Both the position numbers and the translations under genes were made by a program. From positions 370,501 to 434,500 of the forward strand of contig JAFBJZ010000375.1 of assembly GCA_016785225.1 (NCBI GenBank): 64,000 bases of DNA. The letters are read 5' to 3'. The stretch comes from Psettodes erumei. Its lineage: Eukaryota > Chordata > Actinopteri > Pleuronectiformes > Psettodidae. Below are positions 14,200 through 24,860 of this stretch, piece by piece (within the stretch, counting starts at the first letter, position 1; the number at the start of each line of letters is the position of its first letter). The notes under the pieces are model-generated. The model was given only the letters and a program-made list of their open reading frames with translations, had not been told where the DNA came from and searched no databases.

Positions 14200-17100
14200 C
14201 ACACCTGAGTGCGTTTGTGTGTGTGACTTTGTGTATCAGCTTTTTGGAGAGGAGCTATGTCAGGTGATGGTGGTAATTTTCTAATGCACATTTCACACCA
14301 CCGACACTGTCGTCTCTCACACCGAACACAGGTTCTCACGTTTTCCTGGCATCTTCTCTACGGAGGCCCGAGTGTGCCAAAAAATATGCCTGCACTTTCT
14401 ACAGACTCAGTGTTTAATGATATTTAATGAATAAACGGCTGCATTTCATAAACAACAAATTATGAAGTTATATGATGCATGGGAAAAAAGCCAATCTTCT
14501 TATTCATATTAACATTCATATTAAAATGGAAGTGCAAAGTATTTATTTTAAATTTGAAAGGGAGATGAATGAAAAAGCAAAAAGTCTTCATTAGTCTGAA
14601 GAAGTGCGTGCTCGTGGACGAGGATGACACGCTGTAGAATAAACGATCCCATTTTACTTGAATATCTGAACGCGTAACTTCGATTTGACTTCGCTGAGGA
14701 ATTAATCACTCACGTGTGTCTTTATCTGATCAGTTTATTAACTGATTAGAATTAAACACTGTGGCACTGTTGAGAAACACTTCATTTTTGATCTGGCAGC
14801 TGTTGTGGAAGTGTAGGATATAATATATATATGTCAGTATGTAGTGTGGACAGTTATTGTGGTGTACTCGAGGCTCTGCACCTTCATGTTATTCTCATTT
14901 TCTCGTTGGCTTCTTCCCGCTGAGATTTGCTTCCTTCTCTTTGACTCTTCCCACCTCTGCTTCCCAGCTTTTTTCCCTCTCTCCCCCCGTTCTCCTCCTC
15001 TTCCTCTTCTTCTCGTCTCCCCCCTCTGAATACTAAACGCATTACGTAACCGCACAGTGTTTCGCCACAGAGGATCATCCACGGCACCTCACATGTTGGC
15101 TTCCCTCTGCAGGGGAGTGACAAGTGGAGCACGGCGGGGCCAGCGGATGAGATTTATATCAGCCGTGTCTATTATTCTGCCACAACCCCCCCACACACAC
15201 ACTGCAGATAGACGGACAGGGAGGCTCTGCCACTGACGAAAAGACAGAGACAAATGAGACGCAAATGTTGTGCCGTGATGAGAGAAGTAAAAGAGCTTGT
15301 TGTTGTTGTTGTCGTCACCCCCCACACAAACACACAAAGCAGTGGCAGGCCACTGGAATACTTCTATAGAAATAGAAATGTCTGTCACGCTCCGTGTTTC
15401 CAAATCTCTTATAGAAACGTCCATCACGCCGAGTCTGGAGCTCGGCTCAAACCCCCCACCCCTCACCACCTCCCGCCGTTAAAGCCCCAAGGCGGGGAAG
15501 AGGGGGAGAAAAAGACGAAGCGAGAAAAAGATATGTGGTTTTGAAGCCTTATTTCCCTTAAGTCAATCACTCTGATGGGGGGGGGGTGAAACAGATGAGT
15601 GCAGATGGGGGAGGCTGGGAGTCAAAACAAATGACATTCTCATGGATGTGTTTGCATCGTGGGGACGACAGACGCACTCGCTCTGACCCTCCTGATCGTG
15701 AGAGGTGCAGTTGCTTTCTCATCTGACCCCCCCCATCCCCCTTCTCCCTCTCCACCTCACTTTGTTTTGCTCTGTAATCTAATCTAATCCAGACGACTCA
15801 CTTTCATCGATCGCACAGATCTCGAGTGCCGTTTGTGCCTCGTAAATCGTATATATTTGCGTGCATACGCTCGAGGGGGAGAGCGGTTTTGCGGAGCGCG
15901 GTTTGATGCGAAGTCCCGAGACACGGAGAAAGGATTAATTCTTCGCAAGATCGTCCACAGTTTGACATCTCCCCGTCCCGGGGAATCAATAAGCTCCACA
16001 GTGAAAAACAGAGGCGAAGGGAATTTACCATCTTTTATTTAGTTTAATTGAGATTTGACTGGATTCCACCTTCTGAGATCCAGAACCTATAACAGAGACC
16101 ACACCAACAAGGCAGCGCCACCAGGTCTTACACGAATAACACGGAGAATGGAGAAGGTTCTGGGGACAGGGAGACAGACTGAGACGGAAGCCCAACGCCC
16201 TCCACCCCCCCTAAAATACGTATTCAGAGCAATGACAACTCCCACGGACTCATCTCGCACGGCGTTGACGAAAGGCTTTGAACTGCGGCGCAGAAATGAG
16301 TTTTTGAATTCTCAAGCCTTTAAGCAGACAAGTTTACTCCATGAACTCAAAGCATCATAAGGACTGTCGAGCACATCAGAGTCAACAAAGGGGGGGGGGA
16401 CTGTACACTACTAACATCCATATTCTCTGTGTGACATAAATATCTAAATTATTTGGGAGCGAGCCTGAAATAGCCTCACGGATCAACATACAGCGTGAGG
16501 AGCAGTGCTCGCCTCCAAAGTAGAGTCAAGAACACATGAGAGCGCTGATGTCACGACTGTGCATCATTTTGCATTGATGAAAAATCACGGTTAGCAAGCA
16601 GGGGAAATTTATCCATAAATGCATCGTGCGACTATTACCAACATGACACATAGTAAGTGGATCAAATAATATACAGTTGACTGGTTTGTTTCCAACCTGA
16701 CTGCGAGTAGGAAGAAGCCTGAGTTAGTAAGACACTTCTTTTAGTTGGTTGAGTTAAATCAGAGTTCTGATTTGTGAGAATTAGTGACTGTCTGTGCGTT
16801 AACTGCGACGACTGTGGTGAGTTAGTTTAGCTGAGCATACAGAAACAGCTGCAATCTAACAAACACATTCTGTCTTCATTAGTTTCTACAGACAAGTGTA
16901 AGAAAAAGAAAGAAAAAAGTTCAGGTTTTTTACGGGGAGTAAAACTTTTCCTTGCGTGGGAGCCCGCGTAAAAAAACGCTGCTGCCTTTACGCATTCGTT
17001 TTTTGAAATGGCAAACCGTTCGGGATCAGCATTTAGATTCCGATTTTTTTTGACACGAGGTGGGATGAATTATTCACGTGTTCCGATGTCGATGTACGGA

Positions 17101-19440
17101 CGCTGGCTCGGTCTACGCACATCCCTCGGACTGAATCCCTGCCTGTCAGCGGACTGTCAGACTCGCAGCATTCAAAGCCGTTAAATAAAAATATTTCAAA
17201 TTCAACCTCACCAAAGAAGAAAGCTGAGGGCTCATACCTGTATCCTCTACTTTTGGTATTTTAATAAATGAAGATTGCAGCAGAAACACAATGAAGACGC
17301 TGTCTGCTCTTGCAGAAGCTTCAACCTTTTACTTTGCGTTTCAATTTGAGGCGATTTTTTTGTTAACTGGCCTCGTTTGTTGCTGTTCATCTCCCTCTGA
17401 CAGGCGGGTCGGCTCGCCCGGGATTATGATGAATGAGCGCGCGTGAAGATGCTCAGTCATGTGGGTTTTAAGACATCGAGACTCATTAAGTCAAACGACA
17501 CTGGACTTCTCGGGTTCTGGTCTCGTTCACAGCAAACCTGGCCGCTTTCGACTGCGTGTGCGCGCTCCAACAACACTGAGATTGTTCTGCATGAAAACAC
17601 ACTCCTGGCGCGAGGCTCGGCGTCCTGGTGTAATGCTGCTGCAAACCCCACTTCTTTTTCTTTTTTTGTCAGAAAACACGTACGTGGACACGCTACATTC
17701 TGAAAGCGCCGCCGTCACCCGCTCTGTAAAGTGAGGTTGGCGTCCACCTCTGTCCTTCTCCATACGACAGTTTGTGCCCCATAAATCTTTGAGCGCGACA
17801 TGACTGGAAAGCGAGTCGGTCATGATGCTGAGTGCTGGAATATTCCGCACGCCGCGCATGTGTGTGTGTGCGCGGCTGCGGTCGAGGGATGCCGATGAAT
17901 GATGCAAACTGAAAAAGAGGCCGACAGACTCCGAACAGAGCCTTCTGTGCATATCACGTCAGCTGCGACAAGTGTATTTACTACAAAGGCGGTCAAGTGC
18001 GACCGCGTCCCTCCTGCTCTGCATTCAGGCCCTCACCTCGGTGCAGAAGGGGGTCAGACAGAAATCTTCATCTCTGCATGTTAACTAAACAGCCCCCCCG
18101 CCCGACCCTCATCCTCAACTGTTTGTTTACCCGAGCTTAACCCTTGGTCAGCAAAACGGGCACTTCCTGTGCATATGCGCGCCTGTTTGTGAGGAGCTGG
18201 CGGCAGTTCCCAGCCTAACTGGGTAGTTTGTCTCCCCGCTACGTGGGAGGAAGTCTCACCATCAATTATAGATTGTGCTGACTGTGCCGGAAAAGCCTCT
18301 GCATGTGTGTACACGCCCACAAACACTCGCACATGCCACCGCACGCTCGTGACATTTGTATAAATATGCAACTTTCAGGTTTTTTGCTCCAAAACAAAGA
18401 AAAACCTGCTGATATTTCAAAAAACAAACCTCGAAGTTGCTTAATCTAGCGCTGCATGTGGCGCCATTCAATACACTTTTTCCCCAAAGTTTAATGTCAC
18501 CAGAGTTGGTGGGGAGGGGCCAACCAGTGGAGGTGCCACCAGTGCCAGAATCACCATTATCAATATGATCCTGTTTATTATTAAAAATGTGATTAATGCA
18601 GGGAGCATAATAAATATGTCATGATTCATAATGTGACGGCATCCTTTTAATTTGCACTGCGGCTGGTTGGCCAAATATCAAGCGCTTCTTTGTACCACAG
18701 AATGAAGTACTTTTACTTTTTATATCATTCAGGTACATGCAGTACAATGAATGTGGGCGCCACACAGGGACACTGATACTAAAATTTAGTCCAATAGTTA
18801 AACAATGAAAAATACCATTAATTAATCTCACATTGATACTCAAAACAAGATTCGGTATTGATCGTATTGATACCTCCCATCATCACTGGACTGTTCTACA
18901 GCTGAGTAGCACAAACTATGGTTCCAGGACAATAATGATGGACAGGTGCCGCCAAACTTCATCCTCCACATCAGCACCTCCCTGTTCACCTGTAGTCAAC
19001 AAGGAGGGAACCGGAGCCAAGTGATGCCTGTGAGGAGGTCCGGACCCTTGGCTCCTTCCCGGTCCCCCTCCTCCTCCTTCACCTTCATGATGTCACATCC
19101 TGTTTATTGCTCTTAACAGCTGAGAGAAGAGAGAGCCACTATTCTAGAAAATTCCCCAGACAGAGAGCCACTCCACATGCCCCCCCCCACTGCCTCTTCA
19201 TCTCCCCTCCTCCAAAACATCTTTCCTCCCCGCTCTCTCGCAGCCACTTTTTGCTCCTCTTTGTGAGCCTCTTTCCTTTTCCCCCGCATCGCTCCGTCTC
19301 TCCAGCTCCATCAGACATCAGCTGTTTTTCCCCCAGGAAGTGTTTTATTTAGAGCAGATTAATGAATTAGATACAGTATCAGAGCCATGGCCATTCTCAG
19401 CCCAGGCCGCTCAAGGCCCCAAGGCTAATGCTGTGGCACA

Positions 19441-19441
<1 letters not shown>

Positions 19442-19482
<41 letters not shown>
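19442..19482. repeat. (TG)n microsatellite upstream of elfn1
   Basis: Perfect TG run of about 41 bp. It is the first of two arrays lying just upstream of the probable elfn1 3' splice site at 19760. Confidence 0.97.
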
Positions 19483-19484
<2 letters not shown>

Positions 19485-19555
19485 TTGCAAGATTTGCAGG
19501 TGCTTGCTGTGTACCCGCACCAATGTGTGCACTAATTGGACTTGTCAAGACGGAA

Positions 19556-19556
<1 letters not shown>

Positions 19557-19589
<33 letters not shown>
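19557..19589. repeat. (TG)n microsatellite upstream of elfn1
   Basis: Second TG run of about 33 bp, separated from the first by about 75 bp of unique sequence. Confidence 0.97.
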
Positions 19590-19590
<1 letters not shown>

Positions 19591-19760
19591 CCTCTGTGCG
19601 TGCCAGACTGTTACGTCAGAAGAAATAACTATCTCCAGCTCATCGTGTGGTAACAGGGTTGCGTTTGTTGGTATCTCACCAACTACAACCGTGTGTTTCA
19701 GTAGCAGTTCTCTTCTAACACCCTCCTCTTCCTCCTCCTCCTCTCTCTCTCTGCCTCCAG

Positions 19761-20181
19761 GGAAGAGTTCTCGTACAAAGTGCAGAGTGGTGAGCGATGC
19801 GGAAGAAAGAGAAGACGGCCTCAGAAGACATGAGCACCAGTCAATCTGGCGCCGGGACGACTTCCACTTGCCAGTTTGTACAAAACAAATTAAATGTGAC
19901 CCCCTAATTAAAGAACTGATACAGATTACCTAGACACCCATACTGCCAGTGAAGGGAAAGATCCTGTTCCTGCCCACGTTTCCTTGATTTCCAACAGGAG
20001 TTTCACAATTTTAAAACTGATGGTACGACTACAAGAAAAGCTGACAACATTCGTGATGCAGTGACCACACCGAAAGCAGAACAGACACAAATCTGAAGAC
20101 AGAAGGCAACATACAGCGAGATACTGCTCTATAAACCTCGTTCCCTCTCAAATGGCGGCAGCCCGCATGAATAAATGTTAG
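19761..20181 (+). other. elfn1: probable 5' UTR part of elfn1 first coding exon
   Basis: A strong pyrimidine tract (CTCCTCCTC then CTCTCTCTCT) ends in ctgcctccag at 19760. This is an excellent 3' splice site about 420 bp before the start codon, so non-coding exons probably lie further upstream. Several out-of-frame ATGs lie in the leader, including one at 20175 that overlaps the main start. Confidence 0.5.
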
Positions 20182-20468
20182 ATGGCGAGCATCTCTGGAC
20201 GGCTTTCTTCAATGGATATTGTGACAACCGAGTCCCAAATGGCCCAGAGGACGGGACGGCAGAGACACAACGTGACTGGAGGTTCTCCGTCAGCGGTCCT
20301 GTCCAGAGCCAGCTCCTTCCTCTGTTGGCTCGCCCTGCTGTCAATCATGCGGTTGCCGATGGTGACGGCCGACTGTTGGCTCATCGAGGGGGAGAAGGGC
20401 TTTGTGTGGCTGGCCATCTGCAGCATGAACCAGCCGCCGTACGAGGCCATCCCCTCCCACATCAACAG
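20182..20468 (+). CDS. elfn1: elfn1 coding exon 1: signal peptide and LRRNT
   Basis: Encodes the N-terminus, the hydrophobic core FLCWLALLSIM, and the cysteine cap DCWLIEGEKGFVWLAIC, which is nearly identical to mammalian ELFN1. A TAG lies directly before the ATG at 20182. In-frame ATGs at 20212 and 20239 are also possible, and none has a strong Kozak context (no purine at -3). The donor is AACAG|gtgaga and the exon ends in phase 2. The 88-bp intron that follows is very short. Confidence 0.88.
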
Positions 20469-23400
20469 GTGAGAGACCTTCACACAGAAAGCCCGTGTGC
20501 GACACAACGCTTACACAACGCCTCTTCGCCAAACACTTGACACGTCTCCTCCACAGCACCATCGTGGACCTGAGGCTCAATGAGAACAAGATCCGGTCGG
20601 TCCATTATTCCTCGCTCAGTCGCTTTGGCAACCTCACCTATCTGAACCTCACCAAGAACGACATCAGCTACGTGGAAGACGGAGCGTTCTCAGCACAATT
20701 CAACCTGCAGGTCAGTGACGACTGTGTGGATTCATGTGCACATAAAAACTGGAACTACGCTGGGTTCTGAGAATTAAGGCACAGTAGTATTTTGATATAG
20801 AAATATAAGTGAAATATACAACAAAAAATCTGTTCTGCTCAAAACATGGTACAGTATTACAGAGTACAATCCTTGAAATGTTAAAGAAAATAATTTATAA
20901 TTATCTTGATTTTTAACAAGCTGCAGCAATTAAAATGTTGTTTATATTTTAATGTATCAGTAGGTTATTAACCCAAATACATAATAGATGACAATCAACA
21001 CTGGGTATCAATCTTTTTGGTGCTGACCAAACACGATACAATCAAAACACAACATGAGGTGTTTTATGGCAAAACGTGTTTATATTTTTCAGTTCAACAT
21101 CCAGAAACCAAGTAAGATTTTAATGAATGACTTCTGATTGTAATCAGAGGGAGTATTTTGTACACTGTGGTACTGCTGGTATTAAAGCATCCAAATTTGT
21201 CCACTACTAACACACACACACCAACAAGAAAGACAACACCTGCTCATTATGGCTTCCAGAAACAAAGTGCTTCACCGAACTTAGCTGAGCACGGCCATAA
21301 TGAGCTGGCGTGCTCACACATCCACCCCCGGCTGCTGGAACAGCACCAGGACGTAAAATGTGAACAAGAACGATCTGAGTGAATTCAGAGCGACGCACAG
21401 GCTCAGATCACCGTGTGAAACATGAGTTGTTCCGAACCCTCGTCTGTTTGTTCTGTGTGTTTCCAGCTTGTAGTGAGTGATGCCTGGCGTCGGCCCGCTC
21501 TTCGGAGATTAGAATAATCCCACTTGTCTTCATTCCTGCCCCCCCCCCAGGTTCTGCAGATGGGCTTTAACAAGCTGAGGAACCTGACAGAGGGGATGCT
21601 TCGAGGCCTGGGCAAGCTGCAGTATCTCTACCTGCAGGCCAACCTCATCGAGACTGTTACGCCCAACACCTTCTGGGAGTGTCCCAACATCGAGAATATA
21701 GATCTCTCCATGAACAGGTATTGACCCGAGTCTGTGCAGGTGCGTCTGGCGAGCGAGAGGAAGAAATGAGAACTTGTTCAATCCATTAAAGACTGATAGA
21801 AAGTTAATTGACACTCATTTTAAATAAATCAACCGTTCGAGTGACTTATATAAAAAGGTGTACTGGATAAATCTCATTTTTCCTTTTGTGTTGGACAAAA
21901 CAGGCTCAGGGAAATTTTGACATTTCGTGGACTAAGCAATTTAGTGATTGACTGATTACAATCACTGCAGTAATCGATGCAGCCCTGAACTATATTTTTT
22001 GTTGGTGCATTTTAATACTGACACAGTGTTAAAGAGAGTCCGATGGGATCAAGAAGATCAGGAACCTCTTGCTAGATTTGCACTGATGTTGGGCAAATGT
22101 GAAGGAAAGAATAAAACACGCTGCAGACTACACACGCTCACTTCTCAGCAGACCATGATGCAATGTGGCAACAAACCATCCTTTCGATTAAAGATGAGGT
22201 CTCTCGCTGTTTCCTCAGTGGGAAAAAAAACGGTCTCGTTCTGACTACGGGCAGCGTAATTGGTATTGATCGCTTCACCCTTTTACTAAAAGTAAAAGGA
22301 ACAGCTGAATGAAACAAGTTTAACTGTTGTTTGGGGCTTGTTGAAGAGTACTTTAGGAGATGTTTCAGAAGAGAAAGTGAAGACTAAGAAGTCTGAAACA
22401 CTGCCTCCTGTGATGTCCTCTGATTCTCTGCTGAGGATGAAGATGGGTTCGAGAATTCTGTAGACTGCTCCTCATCTCTGCTTGAGGCTAAATTAGCCTA
22501 TGCTAGCATAACGTACTTGAATCTCCAACTGAAGCTGCATTGTGGTTAATGTAGGCTTTTTTTGAGTAAGAACGTGTGGGACAAAGAAGAGGATATCTCC
22601 TGCACATGCAATGGTGATTTGTTGGAGAAATATTATAACGACAGATTGGCGGTGGTGTGTTCACGTAAATCACGTAACTGTGTCAGCAGATGCAGTTTAA
22701 CTCCAGTACTTTCACTTTGTGTCTTCCTCAGGATCCAAGTGCTGGACGGCAGTTTGTTCTCTGGACTCTCTAAGCTGACGACCTGTGAGCTGTACACCAA
22801 CCCCTTCAACTGTTCTTGTGAGCTGCTGGGCTTCCTGCACTGGCTCTCGGCCTTCCCCAACAGAACCAGCGAGAGGATGGTGTGCGACTCCCCCGTCGGA
22901 TTCTCTGGCTTCAACCTCCTCAGCCAGAACCCACGCATGCCCACCCAACGCACCGCTCTGCACGTGCTCAGCATCGTGTGCACGGACGACGGCAGCAGCG
23001 TGACGCCTTTCTACGCCATTGGCGGCGCCGACTCCACCACCCTGTCCCCGGACGCCGCCTCTCCCTGCGGACTGGATGACTGTTCTTCTGGGACCCCTCC
23101 CGACGAGGTCATCAGCTTGAGCCCCATTTTCTCTGACACTGCTCCGCTCATGACGGTAAAGCAGCTGCTCCATTCAAGCGCGGTGATCACGGTTCAGATC
23201 CCTCACCCATACAGGAAAATGTACATCCTGGTGCTTTATAACAACAGCTTCTTCTCAGACATCCAGAATCTGAAAAATCAACGAGAAGATATTGAGCTCA
23301 AGGACTTAAAACCCAACACGGACTACACCTACTGTGTGGCCTCTATACGAAACTCCCTGCGCTTCAACCACACCTGTCTGACCATCTCCACTGGTCGCCG

Positions 23401-24839
23401 GGCGGGGGCCGGGAGGATAGCCAATCAGTCGTCAGCCACTCACTACATCATGACTATTTTGGGCTGCTTGTTTGGCATGCTGCTCTTTCTTGGCGTCATC
23501 GTCCACTGCCTGAGGAAGAAGAGGATCATGGAGGAGAAGGAGCGGAAGATGAGCAGGATCCAGAGGACTCTGATAGAGCTCAAGTACGGCGGAGAAGGAG
23601 ACATAGAGGGAGGGAGCGGAGGATCCGTTTCCCAGAAGCTAGCTGCTGGGGACAGTCTGTCCAGAATGCCCTACCTGCCTCAGGGCGGTGAGATTGATCC
23701 ATACAAGCTGCAGGAGGTGATAGAAACACCAGCGCACAAGCCTGCCAAACTTAACTACATGGAGGTCAGAGGCTCCGGCATCGAAAGGGAGAGGGAGAGG
23801 GAGCGAGAGAGAGAACGGGAGATGTCACCGCAAGCAAATCCCCAGGGCTCCGTAGCGGAGATCTCCACCATCGCTAAAGAAGTTGACAAAGTCAACCAGA
23901 TCATCAACAACTGCATAGATGCTCTCAAATCTGAGTCCACCTCCTTTCAACAGGGGATCAAATCCCCATCTACTGCAGGTGGAGGAGCCGTTTCGACCGC
24001 AGAGCCACAGCTGGTGATTCTCTCTGAGCAGGGAGAGAGAGGAGAAAGAGGCAGTGAGTTCCTCTCCCCGGTGTATAAAGGAGGGAGAGGAGGACGAGAA
24101 GGAGAGAGGGAGAAGCTACCATCACTCCCTGCAGCGACACCACAGCATGGAGGCTCCTCCGACTTCCAAAAGGCCCAGCACCTCCTCTTCTCCTGGCTCT
24201 ACCCGCAGCCCACGCTCCTTCCGCTCAGAGGGAGGTTACCATTCATCAGAGACCCGCTACATCGAGAGGACCTCACCCGGAGAGAGAGGAGAAAGAGGGG
24301 GAGGGGGAGGAGGAGGAGGAGAGGCCATCCGTACAGTCACCCCGGCAGCGGCAATCTTAAGAGCAGAAGCCCAGCGAATCCGCCAGTACAATGAACACCG
24401 CCACTCCTATCCCGGGTCCCAGCAGCACCTCCAGGAGCTGCAGCACCACCCTCAGATTTTGCAGGAGCTCCACCACCATCCCGGCCGTAAGCCCTCCGTG
24501 CTGGACCCCCTCACCCTCAGCAGGCAGGCCAAGCAGCGGGAGCTGGCCTACTCCCAGCTCTCGCCTCACTACCCACTCTCCCCCCAGTACCACAACCTCA
24601 GCTACTGCTCCAGCCCCGAGGAAGACGAGGAGGAAGAAGGGCTCCTGTGCACCCCGACCCTGGGCCTGTGGGAGAGGTTCAAACTGCACCGCAAGAGGCA
24701 CCGGCAGGCGTCCATGGAGGACGAAGGGTACGTGGCAGCCGGACACGCACTGAGGCGAAAGGTTCAGTTTGCCAAGGATGAGGATCTTCATGACATACTG
24801 GACTACTGGAAGGGCGTGTCTGCCCAGCAGAAGGCCTGA
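20182..24839 (+). CDS. elfn1: elfn1: LRR and fibronectin-III transmembrane synaptic protein, 4 coding exons, frameshifted in last exon
   Basis: Joining 20182-20468, 20557-20710, 21551-21717 and 22732-24839 gives about 904 residues once one surplus base near 24080-24113 is allowed for. Human ELFN1 is about 830. Order: hydrophobic signal core (about residues 46-56, likely cleavage before DCWLIEG), LRRNT, five LRRs, LRRCT (226-286) with the CSC motif, FN3 (about 341-423), one membrane segment (about 441-463), and a long cytoplasmic tail. The tail contains the conserved block around VAEISTIAKEVDKVNQI and ends with KVQFAKDEDLHDILDYW, where KVQF fits the RVxF PP1-docking motif. Family knowledge: ELFN1 sits postsynaptically on interneuron-targeted excitatory synapses, recruits presynaptic group III mGluRs in trans, and is a PP1 regulator (PPP1R28). 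ELFN2 is the alternative, but the mad1l1 neighbour favours ELFN1. Whether this is the a or b fish copy cannot be told. The first ATG after an in-frame stop is 20182; 20239 is an alternative start. Confidence 0.93.
20557..20710 (+). CDS. elfn1: elfn1 coding exon 2: LRR 1-2
   Basis: The acceptor ctccacag precedes the exon, which completes a split Ser codon and reads into IVDLRLNENKIRSV and NLTYLNLTKNDISYVED. These are two leucine-rich repeats matching the start of the ELFN1 LRR domain. It ends phase 0 at CTGCAG|gtcagt. The length is 154 bp and the frame is continuous with both neighbouring exons. Confidence 0.92.
21551..21717 (+). CDS. elfn1: elfn1 coding exon 3: LRR 3-4
   Basis: Preceded by an acceptor behind a run of cytosines ending in ag at 21549-21550. 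It reads VLQMGFNKLRNLTEGMLRGL and then KLQYLYLQANLIETV, matching the central ELFN1 repeats almost residue for residue. It ends in phase 2 at AACAG|gtattg, splitting the Arg codon of the SMNR-I junction. Confidence 0.92.
22732..24839 (+). CDS. elfn1: elfn1 coding exon 4: LRR5, LRRCT, FN3, TM and cytoplasmic tail (with frameshift)
   Basis: The acceptor cttcctcag precedes GATCCAAGTG, which joins in frame to exon 3. The first frame stays open to about 24080 and carries LRR5, LRRCT (NPFNCSCELLGFL), FN3, the membrane segment HYIMTILGCLFGMLLFLG, a basic stop-transfer RKKR, and FLSPVYK. The homologous sequence then resumes one base later in the next frame at SLQRHHSMEA and continues to GVSAQQKA and the TGA at 24837-24839. 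N-glycosylation sequons NRTS and NHTC are visible in the ectodomain. An Arg/Glu dipeptide run (about 23784-23823) and a glycine run (about 24300-24325) look like fish-specific low-complexity insertions. Confidence 0.92.
23784..23823 (+). repeat. elfn1: in-frame purine repeat coding for Arg/Glu dipeptides in elfn1
   Basis: GAGAGG/GAGCGA-type hexamers encode alternating Glu-Arg residues in the cytoplasmic tail, where the human protein has a short non-repetitive segment. It is probably an expanded microsatellite kept in frame. Confidence 0.85.
24080..24113 (+). other. elfn1: net +1 frameshift site in elfn1
   Basis: Up to FLSPVYK (codons ending 24079) the ELFN1 reading frame is one frame. From about 24114 (SYHHSLQRHHS) it is the next frame. 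The tract between is almost pure purine (GGA/GAG/GAA repeats), typical of polymerase slippage or assembly indels. A spliced intron of about 40 bp is unlikely because no usable GT..AG pair of normal length fits. Confidence 0.85.
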
Positions 24840-24860
24840 TCCCACGCCCCCCCCCCCGGA

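Larger units (their letters stand above)
8713..19760. other. non-coding flank or 5' intron of elfn1
   Basis: No exon can be supported. The longest ORF (12494-12970, +) has no recognisable domain. The stretch contains dense microsatellites (9260-9294, 9583-9612, 11937-11966, 12134-12160, 14169-14198). It could be intergenic, or an intron between elfn1 non-coding 5' exons and the exon at 19761. Confidence 0.45.

Noticed and set aside
22712..23173. 153-codon minus-strand ORF opposite elfn1 exon 4
   Set aside because: Antisense shadow of a conserved, GC-rich coding exon. The same applies to 24357-24977.
24071..24142. A mini-intron explaining the elfn1 frame change (gt at 24071 or 24073, ag near 24141)
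   Set aside because: It would be only about 70 bp or less, would remove the conserved tail residues just before RHHS, and lacks a branch and pyrimidine tract. A one-base indel explains the data better.
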